Source: Pseudaquabacterium terrae
GTDB lineage: Bacteria; Pseudomonadota; Gammaproteobacteria; Burkholderiales; Burkholderiaceae_C
DNA: 64,000 bases
Reading direction: 5' to 3'
NCBI RefSeq assembly: GCF_013266755.1
Contig: NZ_JABRWJ010000005.1
Span: 310,001-374,000, forward strand
Each line of letters opens with the position of its first letter. Within the stretch, counting starts at the first letter, position 1. The translations under genes and the position numbers were made by a program. Under the pieces are notes generated by a model that was not told the origin of the DNA, searched no databases, and saw only the letters and a list, made by a program, of their open reading frames with translations. Below, piece by piece: positions 10,168-18,145 of the stretch.

Positions 10168-11331
10168 TCAGACCGGCACCGGCGTGGCCACCGGCGTGTA
10201 GCGCGTGTCGAGCGTGAAGCGGCTGAACTCGCGGTTCAGCGCCGGCAGCATCGCCACATCCATCGTGCCCGCGGCCGGGTCCATCACGATCATCGCCACG
10301 GTGGCGCTCAGGTTGCTCGACAGCGTCTTGCGCGGCGGGCGGCAGACGCTCCACGGGTCGGCGAAGCGATCGAAGAGCGCGCCTTGCACGTGGGCGCGGG
10401 TGATGCAGCCGAAGTGCGGGGATAGCAGCGAATGGACGCGGCGGTCGCGGTACAGGCTGTCGGGCGTGCTCAGGATGCCGGTGTCGCGCAGTTTGGACAA
10501 GGCGACGCCGCTCTGCCAGTGGTTGGCATGCACCAGCAGGCCGTGCTCCGGATGCACGAGAAAGGTCTCGTCGGGCGCGCACTCGAAGTCGATCGCGATG
10601 CCTTGCGCATGGCTGACGATGATGTTGTTCGACGCCGACTTGGCCGTGGTGTAGACCGTGCGCAGCGCGAGCGCGAATTCACTCTGCTCCAGCACCTTGC
10701 GCCGGATCAGTGCCAGCGGCACGCCGAGCTGCGAATAGTCGCGGTCGCATTCGAGGTAGTTCGCGGTGATGGCGATGCCCAGCGCGTTGAAGCCGAAGCG
10801 GCCGAGCGCGCCGGCTTCGGTGAAGGTGATGTAGTCGGGCCCGTCGTCGCGGCGCACCTTCAGCACGATCGCGGTCTCGGCGCAGCCGGCTTTCCAGTCC
10901 CAGTTCTGCGCGTGGATCAGCCGGCCTTCGGCTGCGGCTTCCGGCAGCACGACGACGCCGGTGCAGCCATCCGGATCATCGTCGACCGGCTCACCGTTGG
11001 CACGTTGCTGCTCGCGGGCGCGGCGGCTGGCGATCTGCAGCAGCTCGGTGCGCGCGTTCAGCAGCACGACCTGCTCGAAAGGCACGCCGGCGCCTTCGGC
11101 GATGCCCTGCATCTCGGTCACGTAGTGCGCATCGAAGCCCTCGATCACCGGCAGGTAGCCGGCGACGGCATCGCGCAGCTCGCCCTCGCCGAAGCCGGAG
11201 CGCGCGAGCTGCGCCGAATAATCGGCAATGCCGCGGCGGATGCGATCGGCCGCCTGGCGGCCATGCTGGCGGCCGCGCTCGAGCGGCGGGCCGGACACTT
11301 CGATCAAGGGACAGGGTGCGACGGAGGCCAT
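10168..11331 (-). CDS. C45 family peptidase / acyl-CoA:6-aminopenicillanic acid acyltransferase-like Ntn hydrolase
   Basis: A 387-residue protein of the C45 family. The hallmark is the autoprocessing site Gly122-Cys123 in DPDGCTGVV: cleavage before Cys exposes it as the N-terminal nucleophile. It is followed by the family motif HAQNWDW. Fungal penicillin acyltransferase is the founding member; bacterial members act on amide or peptide bonds of mostly unknown compounds. The start at 11331 is the first ATG where similarity begins; the open frame further upstream overlaps the divergent regulator. It is the first gene of a reverse block with the peptide transporter, and a GntR regulator diverges from it, so it probably processes the imported compound. 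Confidence 0.87.
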   Translation of the reverse strand: MASVAPCPLIEVSGPPLERGRQHGRQAADRIRRGIADYSAQLARSGFGEGELRDAVAGYLPVIEGFDAHYVTEMQGIAEGAGVPFEQVVLLNARTELLQIASRRAREQQRANGEPVDDDPDGCTGVVVLPEAAAEGRLIHAQNWDWKAGCAETAIVLKVRRDDGPDYITFTEAGALGRFGFNALGIAITANYLECDRDYSQLGVPLALIRRKVLEQSEFALALRTVYTTAKSASNNIIVSHAQGIAIDFECAPDETFLVHPEHGLLVHANHWQSGVALSKLRDTGILSTPDSLYRDRRVHSLLSPHFGCITRAHVQGALFDRFADPWSVCRPPRKTLSSNLSATVAMIVMDPAAGTMDVAMLPALNREFSRFTLDTRYTPVATPVPV

Positions 11332-11402
11332 GGTGTTTGCGCTGCAAGAGACGAATCCAGTATCATGTATTTCATAGTCACATGCAACATCAAACAAGCC
11401 TG
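11332..11402. promoter_or_regulatory. AT-rich divergent control region, C45 operon / GntR gene
   Basis: About 70 bp separate the two divergent start codons. The stretch is clearly richer in A and T than its surroundings (around TATCATGTATTTCATAGTC, 11361-11379) and holds two CATG tetramers 16 bases apart. This is where divergent promoters and the GntR operator would have to lie. I cannot assign an exact site. Confidence 0.4.
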
Positions 11403-12302
11403 ATGCGGGACAACCCCGAGACGCCGCTGAGCCCGCTGCAGCGACAGATCGCCGCGCGCCTGGTCGACTGGGTGCGCGACAAGGGCTTCGCGCCGGGCCA
11501 GGCGATGAGCGAGCTGAGCGCCGCGGCCGCCATCGGCGTCTCGCGCACACCGGTGCGCGCCGCGCTGGCCTGGCTGGAGCAGCAGGGCCTGCTCGAGCGC
11601 CGCCCTGGCGTCGGCTACGTGACGACGCGGCCGGCTGCCGCCTTCACGACGCCGGCGCTGGCGCCGGCGAGCGACGAGGCCGACCACCTGTTCGTCGCCA
11701 TCGCCCGCGCCCGCAACGCCGGCCAACTGCCGACCGACATCTCCGAAGCCGACCTGATGCGCCGCTTCGAGGTCACGCGGCCGACGCTGCTGAAGGTGCT
11801 GGCACGGCTCGCCGAGGTCGGCATGGTCGAGCGCAAGGCGGGCCACGGCTGGGCCTTCCAGCCGATTCACAGCGACCTGGCCGCTGAACAGGAGAGTTAT
11901 CGGTTCCGGCTGCTGATCGAACCGGCCGGGCTGCGCGAGCCGGGTTTCGCGCTGCCGCCCGGTTGGAGCGCGCTGATGCGCGAGCGCCACCAGGCGATGC
12001 TGAAGCAGCGCTGGCACGATGATGCGGCGGTCCAGCTCTTCGAGATGAACGCCGCCTTCCACGAGGGCCTGGCCGCGGCCTCGGGCAACCGCTTCCTGCT
12101 GATGGCGATGCAGCAGCAGAACCGCATGCGGCGCTTCGTCAACTACGACTGGGGCCATGGCCGCGAGCGCATGGTGGTGTCGTGCACCGAGCACCTGGAG
12201 ATCCTCGACCGGCTCGATGCCGGCGACGGCGAGGTGGCCGCCGTGCTGTTGCAGCGCCACCTCGACAAGGCGCGCCAGCTCAAGCGCGAGGATCCGATCT
12301 AA
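11403..12302 (+). CDS. GntR-family regulator with two winged-helix modules and an FCD domain
   Basis: A 299-residue regulator. Residues about 10-76 are a classical GntR winged helix (AMSELSAAAAIGVSRTPVRA, GLLERRPGVGYVTTRP). Residues about 95-156 repeat the pattern (ISEADLMRRFEVTRPTLLKV, GMVERKAGHGWAFQP), giving a second apparent winged helix, and residues about 163-295 form an FCD-like all-helical effector domain (FHEGLAAASGNRFL). No clear Shine-Dalgarno sequence decides between ATG 11403 and ATG 11382. It is divergent from the C45/peptide-transporter operon and probably controls it. Its stop codon overlaps the convergent flavoprotein stop by 2 nt. Confidence 0.85.
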   Translation: MRDNPETPLSPLQRQIAARLVDWVRDKGFAPGQAMSELSAAAAIGVSRTPVRAALAWLEQQGLLERRPGVGYVTTRPAAAFTTPALAPASDEADHLFVAIARARNAGQLPTDISEADLMRRFEVTRPTLLKVLARLAEVGMVERKAGHGWAFQPIHSDLAAEQESYRFRLLIEPAGLREPGFALPPGWSALMRERHQAMLKQRWHDDAAVQLFEMNAAFHEGLAAASGNRFLLMAMQQQNRMRRFVNYDWGHGRERMVVSCTEHLEILDRLDAGDGEVAAVLLQRHLDKARQLKREDPI

Positions 12303-13972
12303 ACCGTGTCTTTTGAATCGACGAAAGACAATCCGAGCAACTGCGTCGCCAGCGCCTCGGCGACCTCGATGCCGTCGACGCCGGCCGACATGATGCCGCC
12401 GGCATACCCCGCACCCTCACCCGCCGGGTACAGCCCGCGCACATTCAGGCTCTGGTAGTCGCGGCCGCGCGTCACGCGCAGCGGCGACGAGGTGCGCGTC
12501 TCGACGCCGGTCAGCACCGCGTCGGGCATCGAGAAGCCCTTGATCTGGCGCTCGAAGGCGGGCAGCGCTTCGCGGATCGCCGCCAGCGCGTAGTCCGGCA
12601 GGCTGCCGCGGCCCGGCAGTGCCAGGTCGGTCAGGTGCACGCCCGGCTTGTACGAGGGTTGCACATCCCCGAAGGCGCTCGATCGCTGGCCCTTGACGAA
12701 GTCGCCGACCAATTGACCCGGCGCGATGTAGCCGCCGCCACCCAATTCGTAGGCGCGCGACTCCCAGAAGCGTTGGAAGGCAATCCCATCGAGCGGGTTC
12801 ACCGGGCCTTCGTAGCTGCCCTGGCGGTAATCGTCCGGCATCAGGCCGACGACGATGCCGGCATTCGCATTGCGCTCGTTGCGCGAGTACTGGCTCATGC
12901 CATTGGTGACCACGCGCTCGGGCTCGGAGGTCGCCGCCACCACCGTGCCGCCCGGGCACATGCAGAAGCTGTAGACCGAGCGGCCGTTGCGCGCGTGGTG
13001 CACCAGCTTGTAGTCGGCCGCGCCGAGGATCGGATGGCCGGCATTCGGACCGAACCGCGCGCGATCGACCAGCCCCTGCGGATGCTCGACCCGGAAACCG
13101 ATCGAGAACGGCTTGGCCTCGAGGTAGACGCCGCGCCGCTGCAGCATTCCGAAGCTGTCTCGCGCACTGTGGCCGAGCGCGATCACCGCATGGTCGGCGC
13201 GCAGCGTCTCGCCGGAGGCGAGTACCGCGCCGCGCAGGTGTCCGTCCTCTACAACCAAATCGTCGACCCGCTGCTGGAAGCGCACCTCGCCGCCCAGCGC
13301 CTCGATCTCGGCGCGCATCTTCTCGATCATCGAGACCAGGCGAAAGGTGCCGATGTGCGGCTTGCTGACGAAGAGGATCTCTTCCGGTGCGCCGGCCTTG
13401 ACGAACTCGGTCAGCACCTTGCGCGTCAGATGGCGGCGGTCGCTGATCTGGCTGTAGAGCTTGCCGTCGGAGAAGGTGCCGGCGCCGCCTTCGCCGAACT
13501 GCACGTTCGATTCGGGATTCAGCTCGCTGCGCCGCCACAGTCCCCAGGTGTCCTGCGTGCGCTCGCGCACCGCCTTGCCGCGCTCGAGCACGATCGGCCG
13601 CAGGCCCATCTGCGCGAGGATCAGCGCTGCGAACAGGCCGCAGGGGCCGAAGCCGATCACCAGCGGGCGCGGGCGCTCCTCGGCGTAGAAATCGGCCGGC
13701 GCGTGGGCGAGCAATCGGTAGCGCGTATCGGGCGCCGGGCGCAGCTGCGCATCACCGGTGTGGCGCGCCAGCACGGCGGCCTCGTCGGTGACTTCGCAAT
13801 CGATGGTGTAGGTCAGCACCACCGCGGCCTTCTTGCGCGCGTCGTAGCCGCGGCGGAAGACCGTGTGGTTCAGCAGCTCGGCATCGCTGACGCCCAGCCG
13901 CTCGAGGATCGCGCTGCGCAGCGCCGCTTCAGGATGGTCTAGCGGCAGCCGCAGCTCGGTGATGCGCAGCAA
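12299..13972 (-). CDS. FAD-dependent dehydrogenase of the COG2509 family
   Basis: A 557-residue flavoprotein. It has the N-terminal extension typical of COG2509 (LRITELRLPLDHPEAALRSA), a dinucleotide-binding fold (PLVIGFGPCGLFAALILA), then NVQFGEGGAGTFSDGKLYSQ and a C-terminal GEGAGYAGGIMSAGVDGI. The start is TTG at 13972, supported by the match of the first residues to family N-termini and a GAGAGG element upstream. The family is widespread but functionally uncharacterised; oxidation of an unknown substrate in the cytoplasm is the best statement. Its stop overlaps that of the convergent GntR gene. Confidence 0.88.
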   Translation of the reverse strand: MLRITELRLPLDHPEAALRSAILERLGVSDAELLNHTVFRRGYDARKKAAVVLTYTIDCEVTDEAAVLARHTGDAQLRPAPDTRYRLLAHAPADFYAEERPRPLVIGFGPCGLFAALILAQMGLRPIVLERGKAVRERTQDTWGLWRRSELNPESNVQFGEGGAGTFSDGKLYSQISDRRHLTRKVLTEFVKAGAPEEILFVSKPHIGTFRLVSMIEKMRAEIEALGGEVRFQQRVDDLVVEDGHLRGAVLASGETLRADHAVIALGHSARDSFGMLQRRGVYLEAKPFSIGFRVEHPQGLVDRARFGPNAGHPILGAADYKLVHHARNGRSVYSFCMCPGGTVVAATSEPERVVTNGMSQYSRNERNANAGIVVGLMPDDYRQGSYEGPVNPLDGIAFQRFWESRAYELGGGGYIAPGQLVGDFVKGQRSSAFGDVQPSYKPGVHLTDLALPGRGSLPDYALAAIREALPAFERQIKGFSMPDAVLTGVETRTSSPLRVTRGRDYQSLNVRGLYPAGEGAGYAGGIMSAGVDGIEVAEALATQLLGLSFVDSKDTV

Positions 13973-13992
13973 TCCGGATCAACCTCTCGGAA

Positions 13993-14163
13993 TCAGCCGC
14001 CACCCTTGTGCGGGCGCTTGCCCGGGTTCTTCTTGCTGCGGGTGTGGGCACCCCGCTCCTTGCTGCTCTTCTGGCCGCGGTGGGTGGCGAGCACGGCGCC
14101 CGGCAGGGCGGCGGGCCGCGGCGTGGCGCGGCGGTCGGCTTCGGTGATGATCTTGTTGCCCAT
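13993..14163 (-). CDS. Small basic protein of unknown function (56 aa)
   Basis: A 56-residue protein starting MGNKIITEADRRA, with a C-terminal half almost entirely basic and polar (SSKERGAHTRSKKNPGKR). There is no signal peptide or membrane segment. The composition suggests nucleic-acid or ribosome binding, but I recognise no characterised family. The ATG at 14163 sits about 90 nt from the next gene. Coding is supported by the contrast between a plain N-terminal half and a coherent Lys/Arg/Gly-rich tail, and by my recollection of similar short proteins in Burkholderiales; neither is proof. Confidence 0.6.
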   Translation of the reverse strand: MGNKIITEADRRATPRPAALPGAVLATHRGQKSSKERGAHTRSKKNPGKRPHKGGG

Positions 14164-14252
14164 GGCGGGACTCCGATAGTGCGTGGACGAAAAACCGCGC
14201 ATTATCGCCTGAGACTGACCGAACGCGCCCAAAGGCATCTCGGAGCCTCGAC

Positions 14253-14990
14253 TCAGCCGCGCTGCACGTGCCAGCGTGCATTGGTGCGCTCGACGCGCCA
14301 GCGCTCGCCGTCGGCGGGCTGCAGGCTGACCGGCTCGGCATCGCCCGGCAGACGCAGCACCAGGCGGGCCGCGCGACACTGCTCGTGCGTGCGCGTCACG
14401 CGCGGCGGCAGCTCGAAGGACTGCTCGTCCAGCACGTAGTGCACCGTGGCGTTGCCGCGGTTGCCGATCTCGAAGCGGATGCGCAGCGCCTGCGGCCGGG
14501 CGAACAGCTGCACCGCGTAGTAGCGCCCGCTCTTCGGGCTGCGCGCCACCGCGACACCGGTCTCGGTGGCGTCGGGGTCCAACATGTTGCGGCGGTGGCC
14601 GGGTGAATCGCGCCAGCCTTGCACGAACTGATCGGCCAGCTCCTCGCTGCGAAAACGCGCCGAGCTGAACTGGTAGGCGATGTTCTCGGCCATCATGCAA
14701 TGCGCGTAGCCGCGTTCCTGCGTGCGCTGCGCCGCCTGGCGGCCATCGGCCTGGTGGCCGTACTGATCGGTGCGGGCCATGAACTCGGCGAAGCCGCGCG
14801 CGGCGGCTTCGAGCTGCGCATTCGGGGCGGCGGCGCCACGGCCGGCGGCCTGGCGCAGGCGGTTGGTGCCATCGACGATGCGCTGCTCGATCTCGGGCAG
14901 CGCGGGTTGCCGAGCCGGCGGGCGCGCGGCCGCGGGTGCTGCCAGCGCACAGGCCGTGGCAGCGATCCAGGTGCAGTGCTGCAGCTTCAT
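14253..14990 (-). CDS. Secreted CAP (SCP-like) domain protein
   Basis: A 245-residue exported protein: signal peptide (residues 1 to about 22, AAPAAARPP), then a CAP/SCP domain (about 35-170) with the motifs ENIAY, GWRDSPGHRRNMLDPD and a C-terminal AVQLFARP strand. A further beta-rich stretch of about 70 residues follows. Bacterial CAP proteins are periplasmic or extracellular and of mostly unknown function. The gene is 7 nt downstream of the LysR gene on the same strand. Confidence 0.87.
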   Translation of the reverse strand: MKLQHCTWIAATACALAAPAAARPPARQPALPEIEQRIVDGTNRLRQAAGRGAAAPNAQLEAAARGFAEFMARTDQYGHQADGRQAAQRTQERGYAHCMMAENIAYQFSSARFRSEELADQFVQGWRDSPGHRRNMLDPDATETGVAVARSPKSGRYYAVQLFARPQALRIRFEIGNRGNATVHYVLDEQSFELPPRVTRTHEQCRAARLVLRLPGDAEPVSLQPADGERWRVERTNARWHVQRG

Positions 14991-14997
14991 GGTCGAA

Positions 14998-15903
14998 TCA
15001 TGGCGCGGCAGCAGGCGCCGTGCCTGCCAGCGTTTCGAGCGCGCGGATCGTCTCGGCCAGCGGCCGCTGCAGGCGCTTGTCGCGTCGGACGACGACGCCC
15101 AACTGGCGCTGCAGCTTGGGCGCCAGCGGGCGCACGACGAGCGAGCCCCGCGCCTGCTCGTGCCGCACGGCCATCTGCGGCAGCACCGCGCAGCCCAGGC
15201 CCGCGGCCACCAGCGCCTTGATCGCCTCGACGCTGCCGAGCGACATCACCGGCTTGAGCGTGACGCCGGCGCGCGCGAACCAGGCGTCGACGATGCGCCG
15301 CGTATTGCCGCCCGGCTCGAACAGCAGCACCGGCTGGCGCGCCAGCGCCGCCGCCGTCAGGCGCGTGGGCAGCTCGGTGCCGCGCGGCGCCGCGACGACG
15401 AAGGGATCATCGAGCACCGGCGTCACGACCAGCGAGCGGCCGGCCGCCGGCAGCGTCACCAGGCCGACATCGATGCGGTTCTCGTCGATCGCCTTGACGA
15501 TGTCTGCCGTGTTGCCGGTGGTCACGGTGAGCTCCAGCCCGGGGTAGCGGCGGCGCAGCTCGCGCAGCAGCGGCGGCAGCAGGAAGATGCAGGCGGTGGC
15601 ACCGGTGCCCAGCCGCACGCGCCCCATGACGCCGGCCGCATGCTGGCCGACGGCGCCCAGCGCCGTGCCGACGGCCTCGTCGATGCGCGCCGCGTGCGCC
15701 AGCAGCTCGGTGCCCGCGGCGGTCGGCGTCGCGCGGCGGCCGACACGCTCGATCAGCAGCGTGCCCAGCCGCTTTTCCAGCTGCCGCACCTGCAGGCTGA
15801 CCGCCGGCTGCGTCAGCGCCAGCCGCTCGGCGGCGGCCGAGAAGCTGCCGTGCTCGATCACCGTCGCGAAGGCATGCAGATGGTCCAGGTTCAACCGGTG
15901 CAT
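14998..15903 (-). CDS. LysR-family regulator
   Basis: A 301-residue LysR protein with an N-terminal helix-turn-helix (HAFATVIEHGSFSAAAERL, LTQPAVSLQVRQLEKRLG) and an effector-binding domain. The CysB/Cbl-like opening (LNLDHLHAFATV) is common and does not identify the effector. It diverges from a GNAT acetyltransferase gene across a short region holding an inverted repeat at 15915-15942, which suggests control of that gene and possibly of itself. Confidence 0.9.
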   Translation of the reverse strand: MHRLNLDHLHAFATVIEHGSFSAAAERLALTQPAVSLQVRQLEKRLGTLLIERVGRRATPTAAGTELLAHAARIDEAVGTALGAVGQHAAGVMGRVRLGTGATACIFLLPPLLRELRRRYPGLELTVTTGNTADIVKAIDENRIDVGLVTLPAAGRSLVVTPVLDDPFVVAAPRGTELPTRLTAAALARQPVLLFEPGGNTRRIVDAWFARAGVTLKPVMSLGSVEAIKALVAAGLGCAVLPQMAVRHEQARGSLVVRPLAPKLQRQLGVVVRRDKRLQRPLAETIRALETLAGTAPAAAP

Positions 15904-15914
15904 GGCAAAGAATC

Positions 15915-15942
15915 GCTCATGATTTGCATAAAGTGCATGAGC
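15915..15942. promoter_or_regulatory. Inverted repeat in the lysR / acetyltransferase divergent region
   Basis: GCTCATG (15915-15921) and CATGAGC (15936-15942) are perfect 7-bp arms separated by 14 bases. The repeat begins 12 bp upstream of the LysR start codon; a TTTATA element (15947-15952) could be a -10 box for the acetyltransferase gene. A role as LysR-binding site is inferred from position and symmetry. Confidence 0.45.
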
Positions 15943-16001
15943 TTCCTTTATACCCGGCGCGCTCCGACACTGGGCATCGACCTTGTTGCCGGAGGAGAAC
16001 G

Positions 16002-16541
16002 ATGAAGCCCACCGTGCGCGATGCCGCCGACCACGACATGGCCGCCGTCCAGGCCATCTATGCCCACCATGTGCTGCACGGGCGCGCCAGTTTCGAAGAA
16101 CAGCCGCCGAGTGTCGACGAGCTGCGCGTGCGCCGCGCCGCGGTGCTGGCCGCCGGCCTGCCCTACCTGGTTGCCGAGCTCGACGGCCGCATCGCCGGCT
16201 ACTGCTACGCCACGCTGTACCGGCCGCGCCCGGCCTACCGCCACACGATCGAGGATTCGGTCTACGTCGCGCACGAGCTCGGCGGCCGCGGCATCGGCCG
16301 CGCGCTGCTGCAGTCGCTGATCGAGCGCTGCGAGCGCGGGCCCTGGCGCCAGATGCTGGCCACCGTCGGCCACAGCGGCAATGCCGGCTCGCTGGGGCTG
16401 CACCGCAGTGTCGGCTTCGAGACCGTCGGCACGCTGCGCGCGGTCGGATTCAAGCTTGGAGAGTGGACCGACACGGTGCTGATGCAGCGAATGCTCGGCG
16501 TGGGCGACGGCGCGCCGCCGGGGCTTCAGGCCCTGACCTGA
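16002..16541 (+). CDS. GNAT N-acetyltransferase, phosphinothricin/methionine-sulfone acetyltransferase type
   Basis: A 179-residue GNAT enzyme of the Pat/MddA group, which transfers acetyl from acetyl-CoA to phosphinothricin, methionine sulfone or sulfoximine. Family features are ADHDMAAVQAIYAHHVLHG, YRPRPAYRHTIEDSVYV, the acetyl-CoA loop GGRGIGRALL, and SLGLHRSVGFETVGTL near the end. ATG 16002 is preceded by a strong GGAGGAG (15991-15997), which settles the start. Its 3' end overlaps the convergent TOPRIM gene by 16 nt. Confidence 0.9.
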   Translation: MKPTVRDAADHDMAAVQAIYAHHVLHGRASFEEQPPSVDELRVRRAAVLAAGLPYLVAELDGRIAGYCYATLYRPRPAYRHTIEDSVYVAHELGGRGIGRALLQSLIERCERGPWRQMLATVGHSGNAGSLGLHRSVGFETVGTLRAVGFKLGEWTDTVLMQRMLGVGDGAPPGLQALT

Positions 16542-17146
16542 GCCAGCACCCGATCGAGCGCGCTCGGCACGCGGTCCGGCTCGAGCGCCTCGACCAGCAA
16601 TGAACCGTAGCGGATCTTCCTGCCGGCACGCGTGCCCATGAATCGCCGCAGCTGCGCTGCGAGGTCGCGTCCGCGCTGTACGGGCTGGGCCTGGAAACTG
16701 CGGAAAGAAGCGAGCTCGCCTTCGGCCTCGATCACGCGCTCGACCGCGGCCGGGCCGAGGGCGCGGATCAATTCGTCTTCCAGATCGGCATTGCAGACGA
16801 AGAAGCCGAGCGCTTCGGTGCCGGCCTCTGTGCGGCTCACGCCGAAACCCACCTGCTCGAGCGCGCGCCGCACGTACGTCCATTCGGCCGCGTCGTAGAG
16901 CCCGGCCAGCCGCAGACCGAGCCCCTGCGGACCCAGCGCCCGCACGAACTTGCGCAAGTTCGTCACGCCACCGATCGGCACCACCACGATGCCTTCGGCG
17001 CGCAGGTCCCAGCCCCTGCGCCGCGCCAGCGCCTCCAGCGCGGCCTGGTCGCTCCAGCCCTCGACGAGGATCACCGCCACGGCGTGCGCCGCGACCAGCA
17101 TCTCGCACGCGGCGAGCACCGTCAGGGGCAGCAGCGGACCGTTCAC
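16526..17146 (-). CDS. Stand-alone OLD-type TOPRIM domain protein
   Basis: A 206-residue protein that resembles only the C-terminal TOPRIM half of OLD-family nucleases (COG3593). Visible motifs are the metal-binding VEGWSDQAALEAL near residue 30, VVVPIGGVTNL, an Asp in AGLYDAAEW and FFVCNADLEDELIRALG. No ABC-type ATPase domain is present in the gene or next to it. OLD nucleases normally couple ATP binding to TOPRIM cleavage; a bare TOPRIM protein may be a nuclease, a regulator, or need a partner elsewhere. The start is GTG (17146). It is divergent from a nitrilase-family gene across a 17-bp palindrome. Confidence 0.75.
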   Translation of the reverse strand: MNGPLLPLTVLAACEMLVAAHAVAVILVEGWSDQAALEALARRRGWDLRAEGIVVVPIGGVTNLRKFVRALGPQGLGLRLAGLYDAAEWTYVRRALEQVGFGVSRTEAGTEALGFFVCNADLEDELIRALGPAAVERVIEAEGELASFRSFQAQPVQRGRDLAAQLRRFMGTRAGRKIRYGSLLVEALEPDRVPSALDRVLAQVRA

Positions 17147-17154
17147 CTAGGTAG

Positions 17155-17171
17155 TTGCACCAGTGGTGCAA
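17155..17171. promoter_or_regulatory. Operator-like palindrome between the TOPRIM and nitrilase genes
   Basis: TTGCACCA-G-TGGTGCAA is a perfect inverted repeat with 8-bp arms around one central base. It lies 9 bp upstream of the TOPRIM GTG start, with an AT-rich TTATAAAA (17181-17188) between it and the nitrilase gene. This is a good candidate binding site for a dimeric repressor. The cognate regulator is not evident nearby. Confidence 0.5.
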
Positions 17172-17239
17172 TTGATTGATTTATAAAACAGTACGACAAC
17201 TCGCTGAACCATCATCGGCAGGCGGCGGCGAATCCGACC

Positions 17240-18145
17240 TTGAACCTCAAACCCACCGGGCAGTCGTCCATGTGCAAATCCCTTCTGAGATTAAAGGTCG
17301 CCGCCTGCCAGCTGATGACCACCGAGGACATCGAGTTCAGCAAGAACCGCGTCATCTCGTTCATGGAGATCGCTGCGACCCAACGGGTCGACCTGTTGCT
17401 GTTCCCGGAGGCCACGCTCTCGGGCTACAGCAACCGCGCGGAATTCTGGGCCACGGCGGATCCGCAAGCCTTCCTGGCCGCCGAACGCGACATCGCCGCC
17501 GCCTGCAAGCGCCTGAAGCTCGCCGCTGTCGTCGGTTCGGCATTTCAGGGTTCCGGGGGCTGGATCAACGGTTTGGCCGTCTTCGAAAAGGACGGGCGGC
17601 TGATCGGGCGCTACGGCAAGACCTTCCTCGGCGGAGATTCCTGGTGCACGAACTTCGCCGCCCGCATTCCGCTGATGGAGGTAGCGGGCGCCAACGTCTG
17701 CTTCCTGATCTGCCGTGACGTCCGCTACCCGGAGCTCGCACGCCTGCCGGCAGCGATGGGCGCCGAGATCTGCCTGATCAGCTCCTGCGAATCGGGCCTG
17801 CTGGCGGAGCGCAAGATGAACGCCTACCGCGCGATGGCGATCGCCCGCGCATTCGAGAACGGCATCTACGTCGTCAAGGCCAATACGCCGGCGGATCCGG
17901 ACAACCTGCGCCGCCATGGCTCGTCGCACGGCAAGTCAGTCATCGTCAGCCCGGAAGGGGAGGTGCTGCAGGAAGCCGGCTACTTCGAGGAATGCATCAT
18001 CAGTGAGGAAATCAGACTCGGCGCGGCGCATGGCCACACGGCCAAGCGAACCCTGATCGAAAAAACCGTGCTGAACGAGTGGTACCGCGAAGGTCTCAAC
18101 CATGTTGAACGCATCGCTGCCGACGAGCCCGACGGACTCCATTGA
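17240..18145 (+). CDS. Carbon-nitrogen hydrolase (nitrilase superfamily)
   Basis: A 301-residue member of the nitrilase superfamily with the Glu-Lys-Cys triad: Glu57 in LFPEATLSGY, Lys127 in GRYGKTFL and Cys158 in FLICRDVRYPE. These enzymes hydrolyse amides, nitriles or N-carbamoyl compounds in the cytoplasm; the RDVRYPE context points to an amidase-like member rather than a true nitrilase. An in-frame ATG at 17270 (MCKSLLRLKVAACQ) is an alternative start. The gene overlaps the following GGDEF-EAL gene by 44 nt, so expression of the two is linked. Confidence 0.85.
   Translation: MNLKPTGQSSMCKSLLRLKVAACQLMTTEDIEFSKNRVISFMEIAATQRVDLLLFPEATLSGYSNRAEFWATADPQAFLAAERDIAAACKRLKLAAVVGSAFQGSGGWINGLAVFEKDGRLIGRYGKTFLGGDSWCTNFAARIPLMEVAGANVCFLICRDVRYPELARLPAAMGAEICLISSCESGLLAERKMNAYRAMAIARAFENGIYVVKANTPADPDNLRRHGSSHGKSVIVSPEGEVLQEAGYFEECIISEEIRLGAAHGHTAKRTLIEKTVLNEWYREGLNHVERIAADEPDGLH

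Noticed and set aside
12635-13942. Open frame (435 codons) on the + strand opposite the COG2509 gene
   Set aside because: Shadow of a gene with clear FAD-binding motifs; no motif in the antisense product.
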